NCBI GenBank assembly: GCA_963576785.1
Contig: OY756150.1
Coordinates: 1,984,001 to 2,048,000, forward strand
Reading direction: 5' to 3'
Length of the DNA stretch: 64,000 nucleotides
Source of the DNA: Chlorophyllum brunneum
Lineage: Eukaryota; Basidiomycota; Agaricomycetes; Agaricales; Agaricaceae
In this document: positions 44,481-55,367 of the stretch, piece by piece
Layout of the letters: every line of letters begins with the position of its first letter
Position numbering within the stretch: the stretch's first letter is position 1
The notes under the pieces: model-generated
Seen by the model: only the letters and a program-made list of their open reading frames with translations
Told to the model about the DNA's origin: nothing
Database searches by the model: none
Position numbers and translations under genes: made by a program

Positions 44481-45062
44481 AAACTTGCAGGACGAAGCTG
44501 GAGTACTGAATGGTAGAATTTCGAGAAAGGTGGAAGGGGAGGAGGGCGATCAGGGTAAGTGTTTACCATTCTTCCCACTTCAAACGATTGAAGAACCAAC
44601 CGACTAAGACGGGGTTGACGCACGGAGGGGAAACCCCTAGTCATTGCCCCAGTCTGGAGGAACAAAAATCGTGAGGACCGGTGATTGCAATCCGGATACA
44701 TGAAGTCGAGCGAGGGGCTGTAAGGGTACGAGAGTCTTGGTGTTGGTGGCACTATCATCGTTTTGTAGCTTCATGGCGGATCCGGAAGAAGGAACCCCGG
44801 TACCCTGACGCGATATCGTTGTACTTTCGTTCTCGATATATTCATAATCGATTGTCTAGGGGAACGAAGAACACGAATAGTAATACTGAGGATGGGATGT
44901 CCATTGTGGGAGGGATACGTATGTAGAATCCATTCCCTTCACCACGGATCTGCCTCGTACCCGAAAGGGAGCTGGTAGGATATCAGACCAGGGCGCTCGT
45001 CTGGAACGTCCACTACAAGGCGTGATGAAAACTTTCCATATGCTCCGAGAGCAGAAGCCTGA

Positions 45063-45445
45063 CTCTCGTTCGATTTTAGCCAGATAAGTGATAAATTTGT
45101 ATAGAGGAATCTATAGTGAGACGTTGACATTGTGAGTGTATGGGCTGAGGAGATCCGGGTTTATTTTGTCCGAGGTCCCTGGTGGTGAAGTCGAAGTGCA
45201 ACGCGGTCGGGTCGGCCCTGCGTTGAGCCACGACGAACCACCTATGTCTGTTCTCGATTTCTAAATTAAGTGGTATGGGTGGGTGGGTAATTTAGTGGTG
45301 TATAAATGCGTAAAGGTCTGAAGTGTGATGCTATGAAGAGGGCAAGGATAGAGTCTAGTAAAGAATCGACACGTTCGTGTGGTACGTGATCACGTGGCTT
45401 CGAGGACGAGAACATACATCTGACTCCTTCCGTCGTCAGATGTGT
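45063..45445 (-). mobile_element. 380-bp dispersed repeat, copy 2 (inverted)
   Basis: This is the reverse complement of 34169-34547 with the same two ends (CTCTCGTTCG... at the left, ...GTCAGATGTGT at the right). The empty site is preserved in unit I (near 33321), which confirms the borders. Little or no target duplication is evident. Confidence 0.85.
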
Positions 45446-46062
45446 CCCCACTATATAATTCTGGGGGGATCTAGTTGGGGGTGACACGGCACTCGGCGGA
45501 ACGCCTGCACGTCCTCTGGCGTTCTTGCACAGAGTTTATATGGTTACGTTAGTCATCTTTGTCATTGTTTTTTCAATCGCCTATTATCGGGGATAGAAGA
45601 ACCCAAAGGATAGCAACATGAGGTGTGTCCTTGATGCACTCCACAACCTCAAGCTGTATTGTCCATAAGACTACAGCCTTACGGTCCTCATGTTCGATGT
45701 TTGACGTTTAATCGTTGTTACTGATCGACTATCGGTCATCCTTATTCCATGTTTATGGTGTGGGCCGAAGCCGTATTCGGTGTTTCAATCGCTCAGATCC
45801 ATCCGAGTCGCACGTCAGTTGTCACTATGACACAGCTGACGGATGGAACAATGGACAGGAATTGAATCAACTGCATCGCATATTTGAATTGGTTGCAGGG
45901 AGACCGGGCGAGGCGGCTGGTATTGATACCCTAGAAGCTTCTAATCGGGTCGATACAGCAAAAACCTGGTTTCTGGAAGGATCGCTCTCCACTGCTGTGC
46001 CACCGAACCTCCGCATGTTTGCTTGGTCAACTTCGCCCTTAGAACGCATGCGGACGGGGGGG

Positions 46063-46069
46063 TATATAC
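46063..46069 (+). promoter_or_regulatory. TATA box of copy D
   Basis: TATATAC lies 62 bases before the ATG, preceded by CGCATGCGGAC and a G-run. Same arrangement as copies B and C. Confidence 0.7.
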
Positions 46070-46124
46070 TGCGGAAGTCTGCGATACCTCGTCTTACGCT
46101 GCTTATCTTTCGTTTACAATTGCT

Positions 46125-47555
46125 ATGCTGATCCTTCTCCTGCTCGCTGCTGCATTCAGGTCTTCATCGAGTGTCCCTATCACATCCGCGATCGACCCTC
46201 TCGATCAGCCAAACCCGCTCACCATTTTTGGCCATCAACTCCCTGAATGCCTCAACCCCGCTAGCCAACGTACCATACAGGACATCGTCTGGAGCTGCAT
46301 TGCAACGATTTTCGCTTGTACTTGGGTCGCCGTGCATCCGAACGTTCCAAAACCATGTACCTCGGGCTGGAAGAAGCTGAAGGAGAGGCTACAGATCATG
46401 GTATGCGCACTGTTAGCACCAGAACTCGTTACGGCATGGGCTCTGAGGCAGCGCATTGGGGCGGCAAAGCACATGGCGGAGTATAATGCAAAGTATTTCA
46501 AAGGTGAGTGCCACTCAAACCCCGTCTGCCCTCGTACCTCATCCAATTCAGAGATGCCACCAGCCAGATCGATCGTACAATGCGTCATGGACTGGTTTGG
46601 GGAATACGACCAGGAGTGTCACAAACACCACCGTAATGGACCTTGGACACTGGCTCATGGATTTCTCCTCGAGATGCGTGGCTTGCGACCATATAATCGA
46701 CCCGACTTTTTTCCCGGGTCCGGTGCGTTCCAAGATATTGCCAAGCTTCCTGGACGTCTCTCCATCTCGGAGGCAGAAATCAACGATAAAAGCAAAGGCG
46801 ACTTCCTCACCAAGCTCTTCGTCGTCTTGCAGACAACCTGGTTCATCTTCCAAGTCCTCGCTCGTTGGGTCACCCACTTGCAGGTCACCGAGCTCGAGGT
46901 CGTCACTCTCGGTTTCGCATTTTTGAACATTGTCACATATGGACTGTGGTGGAACAAGCCACAGAACATGCAGGTTCCGATATACGTTGATGCTGGAGAG
47001 GAGGATCAGCCGGAGGAAGAATGGCATGGAACGAGGGTGAAGGAAGACAAGGGCACTTCGCGCATCTGGAAAAGGATATTCCGTGTGCCTTTGAGGATAG
47101 CCCATTTCACTATTAAGCTCCCTGGAACGTTTTTCGACATGTTGTACAATGACAGGGACTATTCATTCTACTCGTCAGTGGATGGGCTTGAGAATTTGGC
47201 AATTTTGCTCCCCATGACTTTGATCAACGTGATATTCGGCAGCCTACATTTCATACCTTTGCGGACATCATCCTTCCCCTCAAACCCGGAGAGAGTTCTC
47301 TGGCTAATTTCGGCAGTGTGGATTACCACAGAGTCAGTTCTCCTGACAGGAGCTGTGTTAGCAAATCTGTACCGAAGTCATAGCATATTTTTGGAAGTAA
47401 TTGGACTCATTTTAGGCATTCTGACGACAGCTGGCGGGTGGTTATACGTCATAGCCAGATTTTTCCTTATTATCGTTGCCTTCACTACCCTCCGTGATCT
47501 CTCACCTGGTGCTTATCAGAATATTGAATGGACCACATTTATCCCCCACTTCTAG
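46125..47555 (+). CDS. Polytopic membrane protein of unknown function, copy D
   Basis: Exons 46125-46503 and 46552-47555 give 460 residues. The 48-base intron is again a multiple of three without a stop. By eye, hydrophobic segments lie near residues 54-70, 91-107, 212-232, 243-260, 343-363, 376-396 and 407-436, the last long enough for two spans. A charged, variable linker (EEDQPEEEWHGTRVKEDK) lies between the fourth and fifth. Conserved landmarks are CTSGWKKLKERL, GPWTLAHGFLLEMRGL, FYSSVDGLENL, SFPSNPERVLWLISAVW and the C-terminal WTTFIPHF. The short hydrophobic N-terminus may act as a signal anchor. It is probably a multi-span membrane protein; the role and compartment are not known. Its unit is the fullest of the array. 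Confidence 0.9.
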   Translation: MLILLLLAAAFRSSSSVPITSAIDPLDQPNPLTIFGHQLPECLNPASQRTIQDIVWSCIATIFACTWVAVHPNVPKPCTSGWKKLKERLQIMVCALLAPELVTAWALRQRIGAAKHMAEYNAKYFKGECHSNPVCPRTSSNSEMPPARSIVQCVMDWFGEYDQECHKHHRNGPWTLAHGFLLEMRGLRPYNRPDFFPGSGAFQDIAKLPGRLSISEAEINDKSKGDFLTKLFVVLQTTWFIFQVLARWVTHLQVTELEVVTLGFAFLNIVTYGLWWNKPQNMQVPIYVDAGEEDQPEEEWHGTRVKEDKGTSRIWKRIFRVPLRIAHFTIKLPGTFFDMLYNDRDYSFYSSVDGLENLAILLPMTLINVIFGSLHFIPLRTSSFPSNPERVLWLISAVWITTESVLLTGAVLANLYRSHSIFLEVIGLILGILTTAGGWLYVIARFFLIIVAFTTLRDLSPGAYQNIEWTTFIPHF

Positions 47556-48780
47556 TTACCTCTAGAGTGATACAGTGTATCTTTGCTTTACATCTCTTCA
47601 ACGTTCCACCTTGTCGGCTGTAAAGACGGTTTTACTCTGCATTCATATTCCTCAAGTAATCCAAACTGGGTTATCCAGGAGACTGCAACTGTACGAATCT
47701 CATGTTCGACTGTACTCAACCACGATCCGCAGCCTGCGTTTCGTGGGAATGTTGGGGCCCAGTTCATCTCTTGGACACTTCCTCGGCCCCTGTTCTTGCT
47801 TTCATTGGTCATAAAATTGTTGCTCCATTCCCCTGGCCTGACGTTTATCTCCTCTCTGGAACCCGGCCATGTCCAGCTGCTCAGGATCGTCGATAAGAGT
47901 GGAAAGCATCCAATGATCTTTTACCAATGCTCCCTGATACTTCGTGCTACACAAGCAGCCACCCGCAAACATTGGGATTACGATTCACTGCCCAGCAGCG
48001 CTCAAAAGAAAGGTCATGAAATCTCTTAGAATAGGCCGCCTACAGGTCGTATGCTGGTTTCAAGATGGTTGATGTGGACCAGTCTCGTAGTTAGTTGGAA
48101 AGAGGCTTGGTGTTATCCTTCTTAATCACCCGTTCCTCATATCTCGCCCCCGCGCTGAATCCTTTCCTTATTCAACGTGCAATTTCAAACTTTGGGCTGT
48201 CATTCCGCCCATGAACCTGGGGCTTTACGATCCTCGTCTGCAACATTCAGCGTTCAGCGTTCAATCACTGACATGTACCCCTGGGTTTTCCTCCCCCTTT
48301 GGTTTGGGTGCAGCGCTTGGTGAGACTCACCCGCAGTAAGGTGACGCGTTGCTTCATCGCTCAGAACCGTCCACTGGCAAGTGCGTGCCGGATAATCCTA
48401 CAGCGCAGCTGATGGGTGTGTGGGATTCAATGCCCAATAACAACAACCTCGCCTGTTCCTCTCGCCACTAATTTGAACTTGAAGCGGAGTTGACCCAGTC
48501 CCTTTCACCCATCGTCAGATGGATGACCAAGCTGGCGCATACCATGTTCGTCACGGTCAGCTTCTATCCTAGATATCAATTAACATCTAAAGGACTCGCC
48601 GCACAAGGAGGCCTCAACCCGGAGCTTCTTTGACCACCTGCCTGATGCTCCCAACCCTCCTTCATGTATGTCCAGCCATCTTCGTATACGCAGTTGCTTG
48701 GGATGCATGTAGGTTGGCTGGGTCTATATCATCAAACGTTGCGATACCCTGCCCTAGTCGTTTACCCATGTTTTGTTTAC
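47556..48780. other. Spacer with duplicated 190-bp segment
   Basis: Positions about 47907-48100 (GCATCCAATGATCTTTTACC onward) recur at about 52502-52690 and, more diverged, at 55775-55980. These mark borders of ancestral units. Otherwise no supportable gene. Confidence 0.6.
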
Positions 48781-48783
48781 CAT

Positions 48784-49300
48784 CCGAATATCCATCCTCC
48801 TCTTGCTTGCCACTGCCTTCAAGGTTTCTTCGGGTCTATCGGTCTCAAACTCTCGATCCGGCCATCCCGCGTATCCCGGAAGTCCGGTGCGTTTGAAGAT
48901 GTTGAGGAACCACAAAACCAATATACATTGGTATTGGAGAGGGAAAGGAACAAGGGGAACGACATGAGGTGGAGATTGATGCTCCTAGCTTTCAGAAAAG
49001 GTTCATTTTGTGCGCCTTTCAGAATTTTCCATTTCATTGCTATGATCCCTCTCATGTTTGCTGATATGTTGGGAAATGACTGGCGTGATTTGTTGCACTC
49101 CTCTTGAAGATTTGGCAGTTTTCTTCGCATGACTGGAATTATTCGTTTTGCGATTTTACTGATGATGGTCTGCTGTCGCCCCACTCGCGACTTCTCCTAC
49201 AACACGAAGGCAGTTCAGCTACCGTTGATGGTAGACCTAGTAAATCAATGTCCATGAGTACGATAACTTCCCTTATGACGTTCATGCTCCCCGAGTTCTA
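48784..49300 (+). pseudogene. Membrane-protein family copy F, relic
   Basis: The start region reads ISILLLLATAFKVSSGLS with ATG changed to ATA at the first codon. The sequence then skips nearly all of exon 1 and the first half of exon 2. It resumes in the linker (GNDMRWRLMLLAF; in another frame RHEVEIDAPSF, as in copy B) and the following SAPFRIFHF-like segment with PLMFADMLGNDWRD. It breaks off after about 49110. The shared linker with copy B suggests descent from a B-like copy. Confidence 0.75.
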
Positions 49301-49329
49301 GCCCCAATAGTCACAAACCTGGGTGTATG

Positions 49330-49720
49330 AAAGACGAGGATGATTTTCCGACGAGAAAGGAAAGACATCGGGATGGATGCCTATTGAGGGCCAGTCTCGA
49401 CTTGACAACTGGACTCGGATGCAATGATAGGTGAGTGTGGTCGTAGGCTTCTAGATCACAACTTGATATAATGCTGGTGCGGACAAAGACGCACAATCCC
49501 TTTTGATGCACCAACTTTCGATGCCGGATTTATCCCGACTTGTCAGCTACAAAACACCAATTGTCAAGAGCATATTTCGGTAGAACATTTATAGCGACGA
49601 TGTCTTTGAGCTTGAGAAACATTGTACAGTCCTCTCCTACTTCTGAGCATAGACATGGAAACACTCGGCTTCTGACTCATGCTCAAGTTCAGGTTCGTAT
49701 ATGTTATCATGTCTAGGTTT
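49330..49720 (+). pseudogene. Relic of second gene-like repeat, copy e
   Basis: It contains RKERKTSGWMPIEGQSRL near 49355, the GTGAGTG...TTCTAG gap near 49430-49453 and the (T/C)TCAGGTTCG repeat near 49675-49695. It corresponds to copies b and d but is more decayed. Confidence 0.4.
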
Positions 49721-50057
49721 TGCCTGTTGGCGGATGTGTCTGCACTTGGCTGCTTTGGCTTTTGTGAATTTGATAAGAAGGGGTTGAATAACATGCTTCT
49801 ACTCCCCTCACACTGATGTGTGCAGCGAAGAAATTCATAATCTGATCAGGACATCCTCAAGACAGGTCAATAAGGCTCGATTTCCTTGCTTGTCACAGCA
49901 CCTCATTGCTATTGCTTTATTGGTGGGTTTCTGAAATGTAGTCCTCAACAGACAGATCCGAAGGACAAAAGTGGAATACAGTTAGAATACATAATGACGT
50001 TGGCACCCATGACAAACTTCTCTTCCTGCTACCTCCTACCATGTCACTATGTACCCC

Positions 50058-50390
50058 TCATAAACCTCGGTATGTCATCCAAACCAACTCCTCATCCTTC
50101 AAACCGCTGATTTCCATCAGTTTCTCCTTGACTTTTAAATCATACGGTCTCTCCTTGACTTGACCTTTTCTGTTTCCTTCCTGTATAAAGCGAGCCAAGA
50201 GCAATGCTGGTTTAGACTTAAGAATGACTGGGAAAACATCATAGATCTCGTCGGGTATGATGCCCTTGTCCTCGAGTATATTCATGACGTGTGTCATAAT
50301 CTCCACATTACTCGGCCTAGTAATCCCATATCTACTCAGCCAGGATAGCGCTTGAGGATCGGAGACAATATAACCAGCAGATTTGGTCAT
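50058..50390 (-). CDS. Hypothetical protein, minus strand
   Basis: The open frame from ATG 50390 encodes about 110 residues: MTKSAGYIVSDPQALSWLSR, later VEIMTHVMNILEDKGIIPDE, KPALLLARFIQEGNRKGQ and MEISGLKDEELVWMTYRGL. It has a balanced, soluble, helical composition and is open five codons or more upstream to 50432, where a possible 3' splice site CACAG lies. It may therefore be the last exon of a longer gene or a fragment of one. There is no domain I can name. It is not part of the duplicated units around it. Confidence 0.4.
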   Translation of the reverse strand: MTKSAGYIVSDPQALSWLSRYGITRPSNVEIMTHVMNILEDKGIIPDEIYDVFPVILKSKPALLLARFIQEGNRKGQVKERPYDLKVKEKLMEISGLKDEELVWMTYRGL

Positions 50391-50837
50391 TGCGACACTA
50401 GAGGGTGTATGAGATGGCAGGCTTGGATTCAAGGTACCTGTGACTTACGGAACTTTTGCTAAAGACAGAGATATGAGACGCAAAGAGGGTGAGGTCAAGT
50501 ATAGGAAGGAGCCAAGTGTGGAATCACTACAAACAAATCGAAAGATAAAGTCAACAGTCACATGACATCCCAGCCCTTGACGTTGTAAGGAATTCCTTCT
50601 GTTGACTAATTGAGGGTGTCGTCTTTTGTCACTCGTAAACTGGTCCAGGTCTCAGGATATTAATAGATTCATTCTGAGGGCACAAGTGGGACAATTGCAC
50701 CAAGCTCTAACAGGATTCTTGTTCCTGGTGTGTGATCATGGGCTAATTATGCCTGATCAGGCAATGACGACACAATAAGTTGTATAGCACTAGGTAAACA
50801 AGCAGAAATGAGTCAGCTAACATTTTTACGGTGCGGG

Positions 50838-51210
50838 ACACATCTGACAATGGAAGGAATCAGATGTTCTTGAAGCCACATGAACACATACCACACGAAC
50901 ATGTCAATTCTTTACTAGACTCTACCTTTCTCCTCTTCATAGCATCATACTTCAGACCTTTACACATTTACACATCACTAAATCACCCACCCACCCATAC
51001 CACTTGATTTAGGAATTGAGAACAGACACAGGTGGTTTGTCATGGCTCAATTCAGGGGCAACCTGACCATGTTCTACTTCAACCTCACTACCAGGGACCC
51101 AGGACAAAATAAACCCAGATCTCCTCAGCCCACACAATCATAATGTCAACATCTTGCTACAGATCTCCCCATACAATTACATTACTTATCTGGCTAGAAT
51201 CAAACAAGAA
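50838..51210 (+). mobile_element. 380-bp dispersed repeat, copy 3
   Basis: The same element as 34169-34547, more diverged (many C to T and G to A changes). It keeps the ends ACACATCTGAC and CAAACAAGAA, the CCACCCACCCATACCACTT core and the ATG near the end (MSTSCYRS). Confidence 0.8.
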
Positions 51211-51815
51211 CCTTATGGCACTAGCACCTGGGATAAACTCTGTGGAGGGTTCTCTTCCTTGCAGAAGCAAGTTGGTAGGTCAAGTTGGTGAATCAGAGTT
51301 GGCCATGACACAAACAAATCATTACTGAACAACTCCCATTAAGGAGATGCATGATACCTACTATACTCTTATCGTTCTGAAGTGTCTTAATTCCTTACTT
51401 AGGGTTCTCTCCTTGGGATTCCTTGCCTATTTTAAACATGGAATGGATGGTGTGTTCTGGATGAGTAATCCATCTCCATTTCCTGTTGGGTTCACAAAAT
51501 TGGGAGCCCATACTGCACCTTATGCATTAGGAATATTCTAAGGAATGCAAACAAAAACTCTCAAAGTCATATGATAAAACATAGGGTCAGCTACAGTAGG
51601 AGAGCAACAAAAGCAATTTCTCTATTGTATTCTTTATCCCCAATTTTGTAAGTGAAATAGGGTGGCGAGAAAGTACTCAAAATCACCTTTCAAGCTACCC
51701 GAAATTTCATCAGCCTTGATATCACCCACCATTACACCAACTTTCAAAGTGCGTTATCACCATTTGTGCCACTTAATGACCATCTGATTGATGCTATCAT
51801 CAGGTCTTGTTGACC
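51211..51815. other. AT-rich spacer before the nuclease-like ORF
   Basis: Only short frames are seen. A sequence ending ATCATCAG at 51803 could be a 3' splice site for an upstream exon of the following gene, but I cannot identify that exon. Confidence 0.35.
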
Positions 51816-52412
51816 ATGGAAGTCCCTCTCTGGCTCACAGAACGCCTGGTTAATCTAGGAAATCAAAATGATGGCAAGGGTCCTCATTTCGAAGCTTCAT
51901 TTTACGGGTCGATTGACAAGATGGCCAATTTAATCTTTTCCGACACTGATGTGCACAAGTTTATGGTCAAGCCTCAACCAAAGCTGAGGGAGACTGTGGA
52001 AGCACCAGAGCCAGAAGCAGATGCTGGGGATGTCTTGGATGAAGGGAATTCAACAGATTCATTTGATGCCACTGTCCGCTCAAGTGGTAAGACTGTCGAG
52101 CCTGACTTCGTGATTGTCTCTGTGGATCAAGGCGGTAATATTGCGGGTGATGAGGCGTTAGCATGCATTGAGGTCAAGAGAGTCAAAGCAGGTTCAACAG
52201 CTTTTCTTAATGCGGAGCGTCAGATTAACAAATACCTTCGCCTCTTATCTGCTAAGAACAGCAGCAGGTCATTTCGAGGTCTTCTTGTGCTGGGATCTAT
52301 TACATACGCATATACCATGACCAAAAGAATTCCCTCACCACAAGGAGACGGTTATCCCACCCACACGTATTTGCCACGCGTACTTAAAGAAATAGTAGCA
52401 AAGCATGTGTGA
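51816..52412 (+). CDS. PD-(D/E)XK nuclease-like protein
   Basis: 198 residues from ATG 51816, which lies in a good initiation context (ACCATGG). Pattern: an N-terminal helical part (FEASFYGSIDKMANLIF near 25-41), an acidic linker, Pro-Asp at 96-97 on a strand (PDFVIVSV), then Glu119-x-Lys121 in ACIEVKRVK. Helix AERQINKYLRLLS and strand RGLLVLGSITYAYTM follow. A Pro-Asp, then about 21 residues, then Glu-x-Lys on the next strand is the signature of the PD-(D/E)XK fold. Such proteins are common and often multicopy in Agaricomycetes, with unproven roles. It could be a complete small protein or a downstream exon. It sits between a dispersed repeat and the duplicated segment at 52502. Confidence 0.65.
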   Translation: MEVPLWLTERLVNLGNQNDGKGPHFEASFYGSIDKMANLIFSDTDVHKFMVKPQPKLRETVEAPEPEADAGDVLDEGNSTDSFDATVRSSGKTVEPDFVIVSVDQGGNIAGDEALACIEVKRVKAGSTAFLNAERQINKYLRLLSAKNSSRSFRGLLVLGSITYAYTMTKRIPSPQGDGYPTHTYLPRVLKEIVAKHV

Positions 52413-53867
52413 ATGTAGATAATTCTCTTTCTATCAGAAACATGATCATATCGAGACGTTGTTCAATCCCATCCCAACACTTATGTGAGCACGAAGAATC
52501 GCAAGCATCCAATGATCTTTTACCAATGCTCCCTGATACTACACAAGCGGTCACCCGCAATCATTGGGATTGCGATTCACTGCCCAGCGGCGCTCAAAAG
52601 AAAGGTCATGAAATCTCCCGGAATAGGCTGCCTACGGATCGTACACCAATTTCAAGATGGTTGATGTGCACCGGTGTCGTCAACAGGCAAGAGGTTTGGT
52701 GCCGCCCCTTTTCATCACCACGACGCGTCACAACCCCCTGAGCGACACTGTGAACCGGGGCCCTGGTCGAAGACATGCAGTTTCAATCAAAGTCCTCGGA
52801 AGCCGCACAAAACAAACAACGCGAACACCCTCAGCCAACTCGAATTATGTTTCAATATTGACTAAATTGAACCTTTGCGCACAGATTTTCTCCTGCCGCC
52901 CGGGTGTTGGGGGCCAGCCGGCTGATCGTTTCTTCAGACCCGTCCCCCAGGAATATACTTCGTCAATCTACGATGCCCAGGTTGTAGCGCCCCACCACGG
53001 CCTATCTTACCCCCTGGTTTTTTTGTAGGATGCAGACTCCGCCCATTTTTGTTTGCGTTAATAACAGTGCATCCTGCCGAGCCGTGACGGTGGTCATTAA
53101 TATGGCCCAAGACCAGAAGCCTGACCATGATGAAGCAGTCTCAAGAGACGGTTGGGTGTGGTCGTATGGCGTTTGAATTACATGGTACAACCCTCCTTCC
53201 TCCACGTCTTGTGCTTCTGACGCACTTGCATCCTACTACGCTAGTTATCCTTGTCACTAATTTACCATGACCTGCCGTCGGAGACACGGGGGCATGGGGC
53301 GTAGCAAAAAGTGTATCAAAATGCACCATGAAAATGGGCTTTACGATTCTCACCTGCAACGTTCATGGTTCAGCCTTCACTCATTGACCTTTATCTGTGG
53401 TCTCTCCCCCCCCCTTCTGTTAAGGCGTAACCATGGGGCGGGCCAGAGCTGTAGTCAGCGCGACGCTTTATTTCACCACCAGAACGGTCTGCTGAAAAAA
53501 CCCATGCCATTTAGCACCACAGCACAGTTGGTGGATGTGTGAGACGGGTGAAAAGGGACTGAGTCAGCTCCGCCGCAAGTTCAAAATTAATAACAGGAGG
53601 AACGGGTAAGGCTACTGGAATTGGGCACAGAAATGTCAGATGGATGTAGAAGTTGGCGGATACCGTGTTCGCCACGTTCAGCTTCTATCTCAGATATCAT
53701 ATTAACGTCTGATGGACTTGCCATGCAAGACCACATTCCGGAGCTTCTTCCACCACAAACGCCATGCTTCTAATCTGGTTTGTAGAGCAATTACCCTCCC
53801 AAGTCCTCATGTGTGTGACCACCCCACTTTCACACGTAGTTGCTTGGGACACATGTAGATCTCATGG
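52413..53867. other. Spacer and upstream block of copy E
   Basis: Contains the duplicated segment 52502-52690 and sequence resembling the upstream regions of the other family copies (53400-53860). No gene found. Confidence 0.5.
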
Positions 53868-53868
53868 A

Positions 53869-53876
53869 TATATATA
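53869..53876 (+). promoter_or_regulatory. TATA box of copy E
   Basis: TATATATA lies 73 bases before the ATG. The GCATGC motif of the other copies is replaced here by ACACATGTAGATC. Confidence 0.6.
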
Positions 53877-53941
53877 GCCGAAGGTCGCAATGCTCTGTCC
53901 TAGCCTCCAACATTGCTTACTCTTTTTTGTTAAGTATCACC

Positions 53942-55367
53942 ATGCTCATCCTCCTCTTGCTTGCCGCCGCTTTCAAGGCTTCGTCGAGTACCCCAGTCTC
54001 ATCTGTTATCAATAGTCTTGACCCGCCCTCCCCGCTCATTGTTTTTGGCCGTGAAATTCCTGAATGTCTTAAGCCCCCTAGTCAACGTGTCATGCAGGAC
54101 ATCATTTGGAGCTGCGTCGCAACGATTTTTGCGTGTACCTGGGTCGCAGTGCACCCGAATGTTCCAGAACCGTGCGCTTCTGGCTGGGAGGGGCTGAAGG
54201 ACAGGATGAAGACCATGGTATGTGCGTTATTGGCACCAGAGCTGGTCACTGCGTGGGCTCTGAGGCAGCGCATCGGAGCGGCGAAGCATGTAGCTGAGTA
54301 TAATGCAATGCATTTCAAAGGTAAATTACCGGTCAAACTCGGTCTGCCCTGGTATCTCATCTGTTTTAGATATGCCGCCAGTCAAGTCGATCGCGCAATC
54401 CATCATGGACTGGTTTGGGAAATACGACGAGCAGTGTCACAAACACAATCGTAATGGCCCTTGGACACTTACGCATGGGTTCCTCCTCGAGATGGGCGGT
54501 TTGCGGGCATATAAGAAGCTCTATACTTTGGAGTTGTCCGATCCGTTCCTGTGTGTCCGACATTTACCTGAACACCTCCCCATCTCGGAAGCGGAAATCA
54601 ACGATAAAAGCAAAGGAGAATTCCTCACAAAGCTCTTCGTCGTCCTTCAGAAAACCTGGTTCATCATCCAGGTCCTTGCTCGTTGGATCACTCACTTGCA
54701 AGTTACCGAGCTCGAGGTCGTCACTCTCGGTTTCGCATTTTTGAACATTGTCACGTACGCATTGTGGTGGAACAAACCACAGAACCTGCAGGTTCCGATA
54801 TACGTTGATGCTGGAGAAGAGGACAAGCCAGAGGAAGACGATTGGCATGGAACAAAAGACAAAGACCCTTCTGACGTTTGGAAGAGGATATTCTCTGCGC
54901 CTCTGAGAATTGCCGATTTCATTACCACGATCCCGTTAATATTTGCTGACTTGTTGGCCAACGGGTGGCGTGATTCCTTCTACTCGTCAGTGAATGGGCT
55001 TGCAAATTTGAGAGTTTTGCCCTACACGACCCTGATCAACGTGGTATTCGGCAGTCTACACTTTATACCCTTGTAAACATCATCCTTCCCTTCAAGGCTG
55101 GAGAGGCTTCTCCGGCTAATCTCAGCGGTGTGGATTACCATCGAACCTGTTTTCTTGACAATGCTCGTCGTAACAGATTCAAACGAAGAGGGTAGCATAT
55201 TTTTAAAAGCAATAAAATATGCTTTGGTCATCCCGACTATACTTGGCATGTGTCTTTACGTCGTCGCAAGAGTTACCATCATCACCGTTGCTTTCAGTAC
55301 TCTCCGTGATCTCCCACCCAGTACATTTCAAAATATTGAATGGACCACGTTTATTCCTCACTTCTAA
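53942..55367 (+). pseudogene. Membrane-protein family copy E, single premature stop
   Basis: Exon 1 53942-54320, intron 54321-54369 (GTAAAT...TTTTAG, 49 bases), exon 2 from 54370. The frame matches copies B-D up to FGSLHFIPL, where TAA at 55074-55076 replaces the Trp codon of the other copies. The product would be 361 residues and would lack the last membrane segments. After the stop the same frame stays open to the normal end WTTFIPHF at 55367, giving 458 residues if read through. Exon 1 is a more distant relative of the others (KASSSTPVSSVINSLDPPSP). Either a young pseudogene, a shortened functional form, or a sequencing error at the stop. Confidence 0.85.

Larger units (their letters stand above)
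42410..45890. repeat. Duplicated unit IV, upstream block
   Basis: Homologous to 30860-33780 in the same orientation, with an extra 383-bp repeat at 45063-45445 and another short difference near 45450. It leads directly into copy D. Short frames inside are relics of the second gene-like repeat or noise. Confidence 0.8.
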
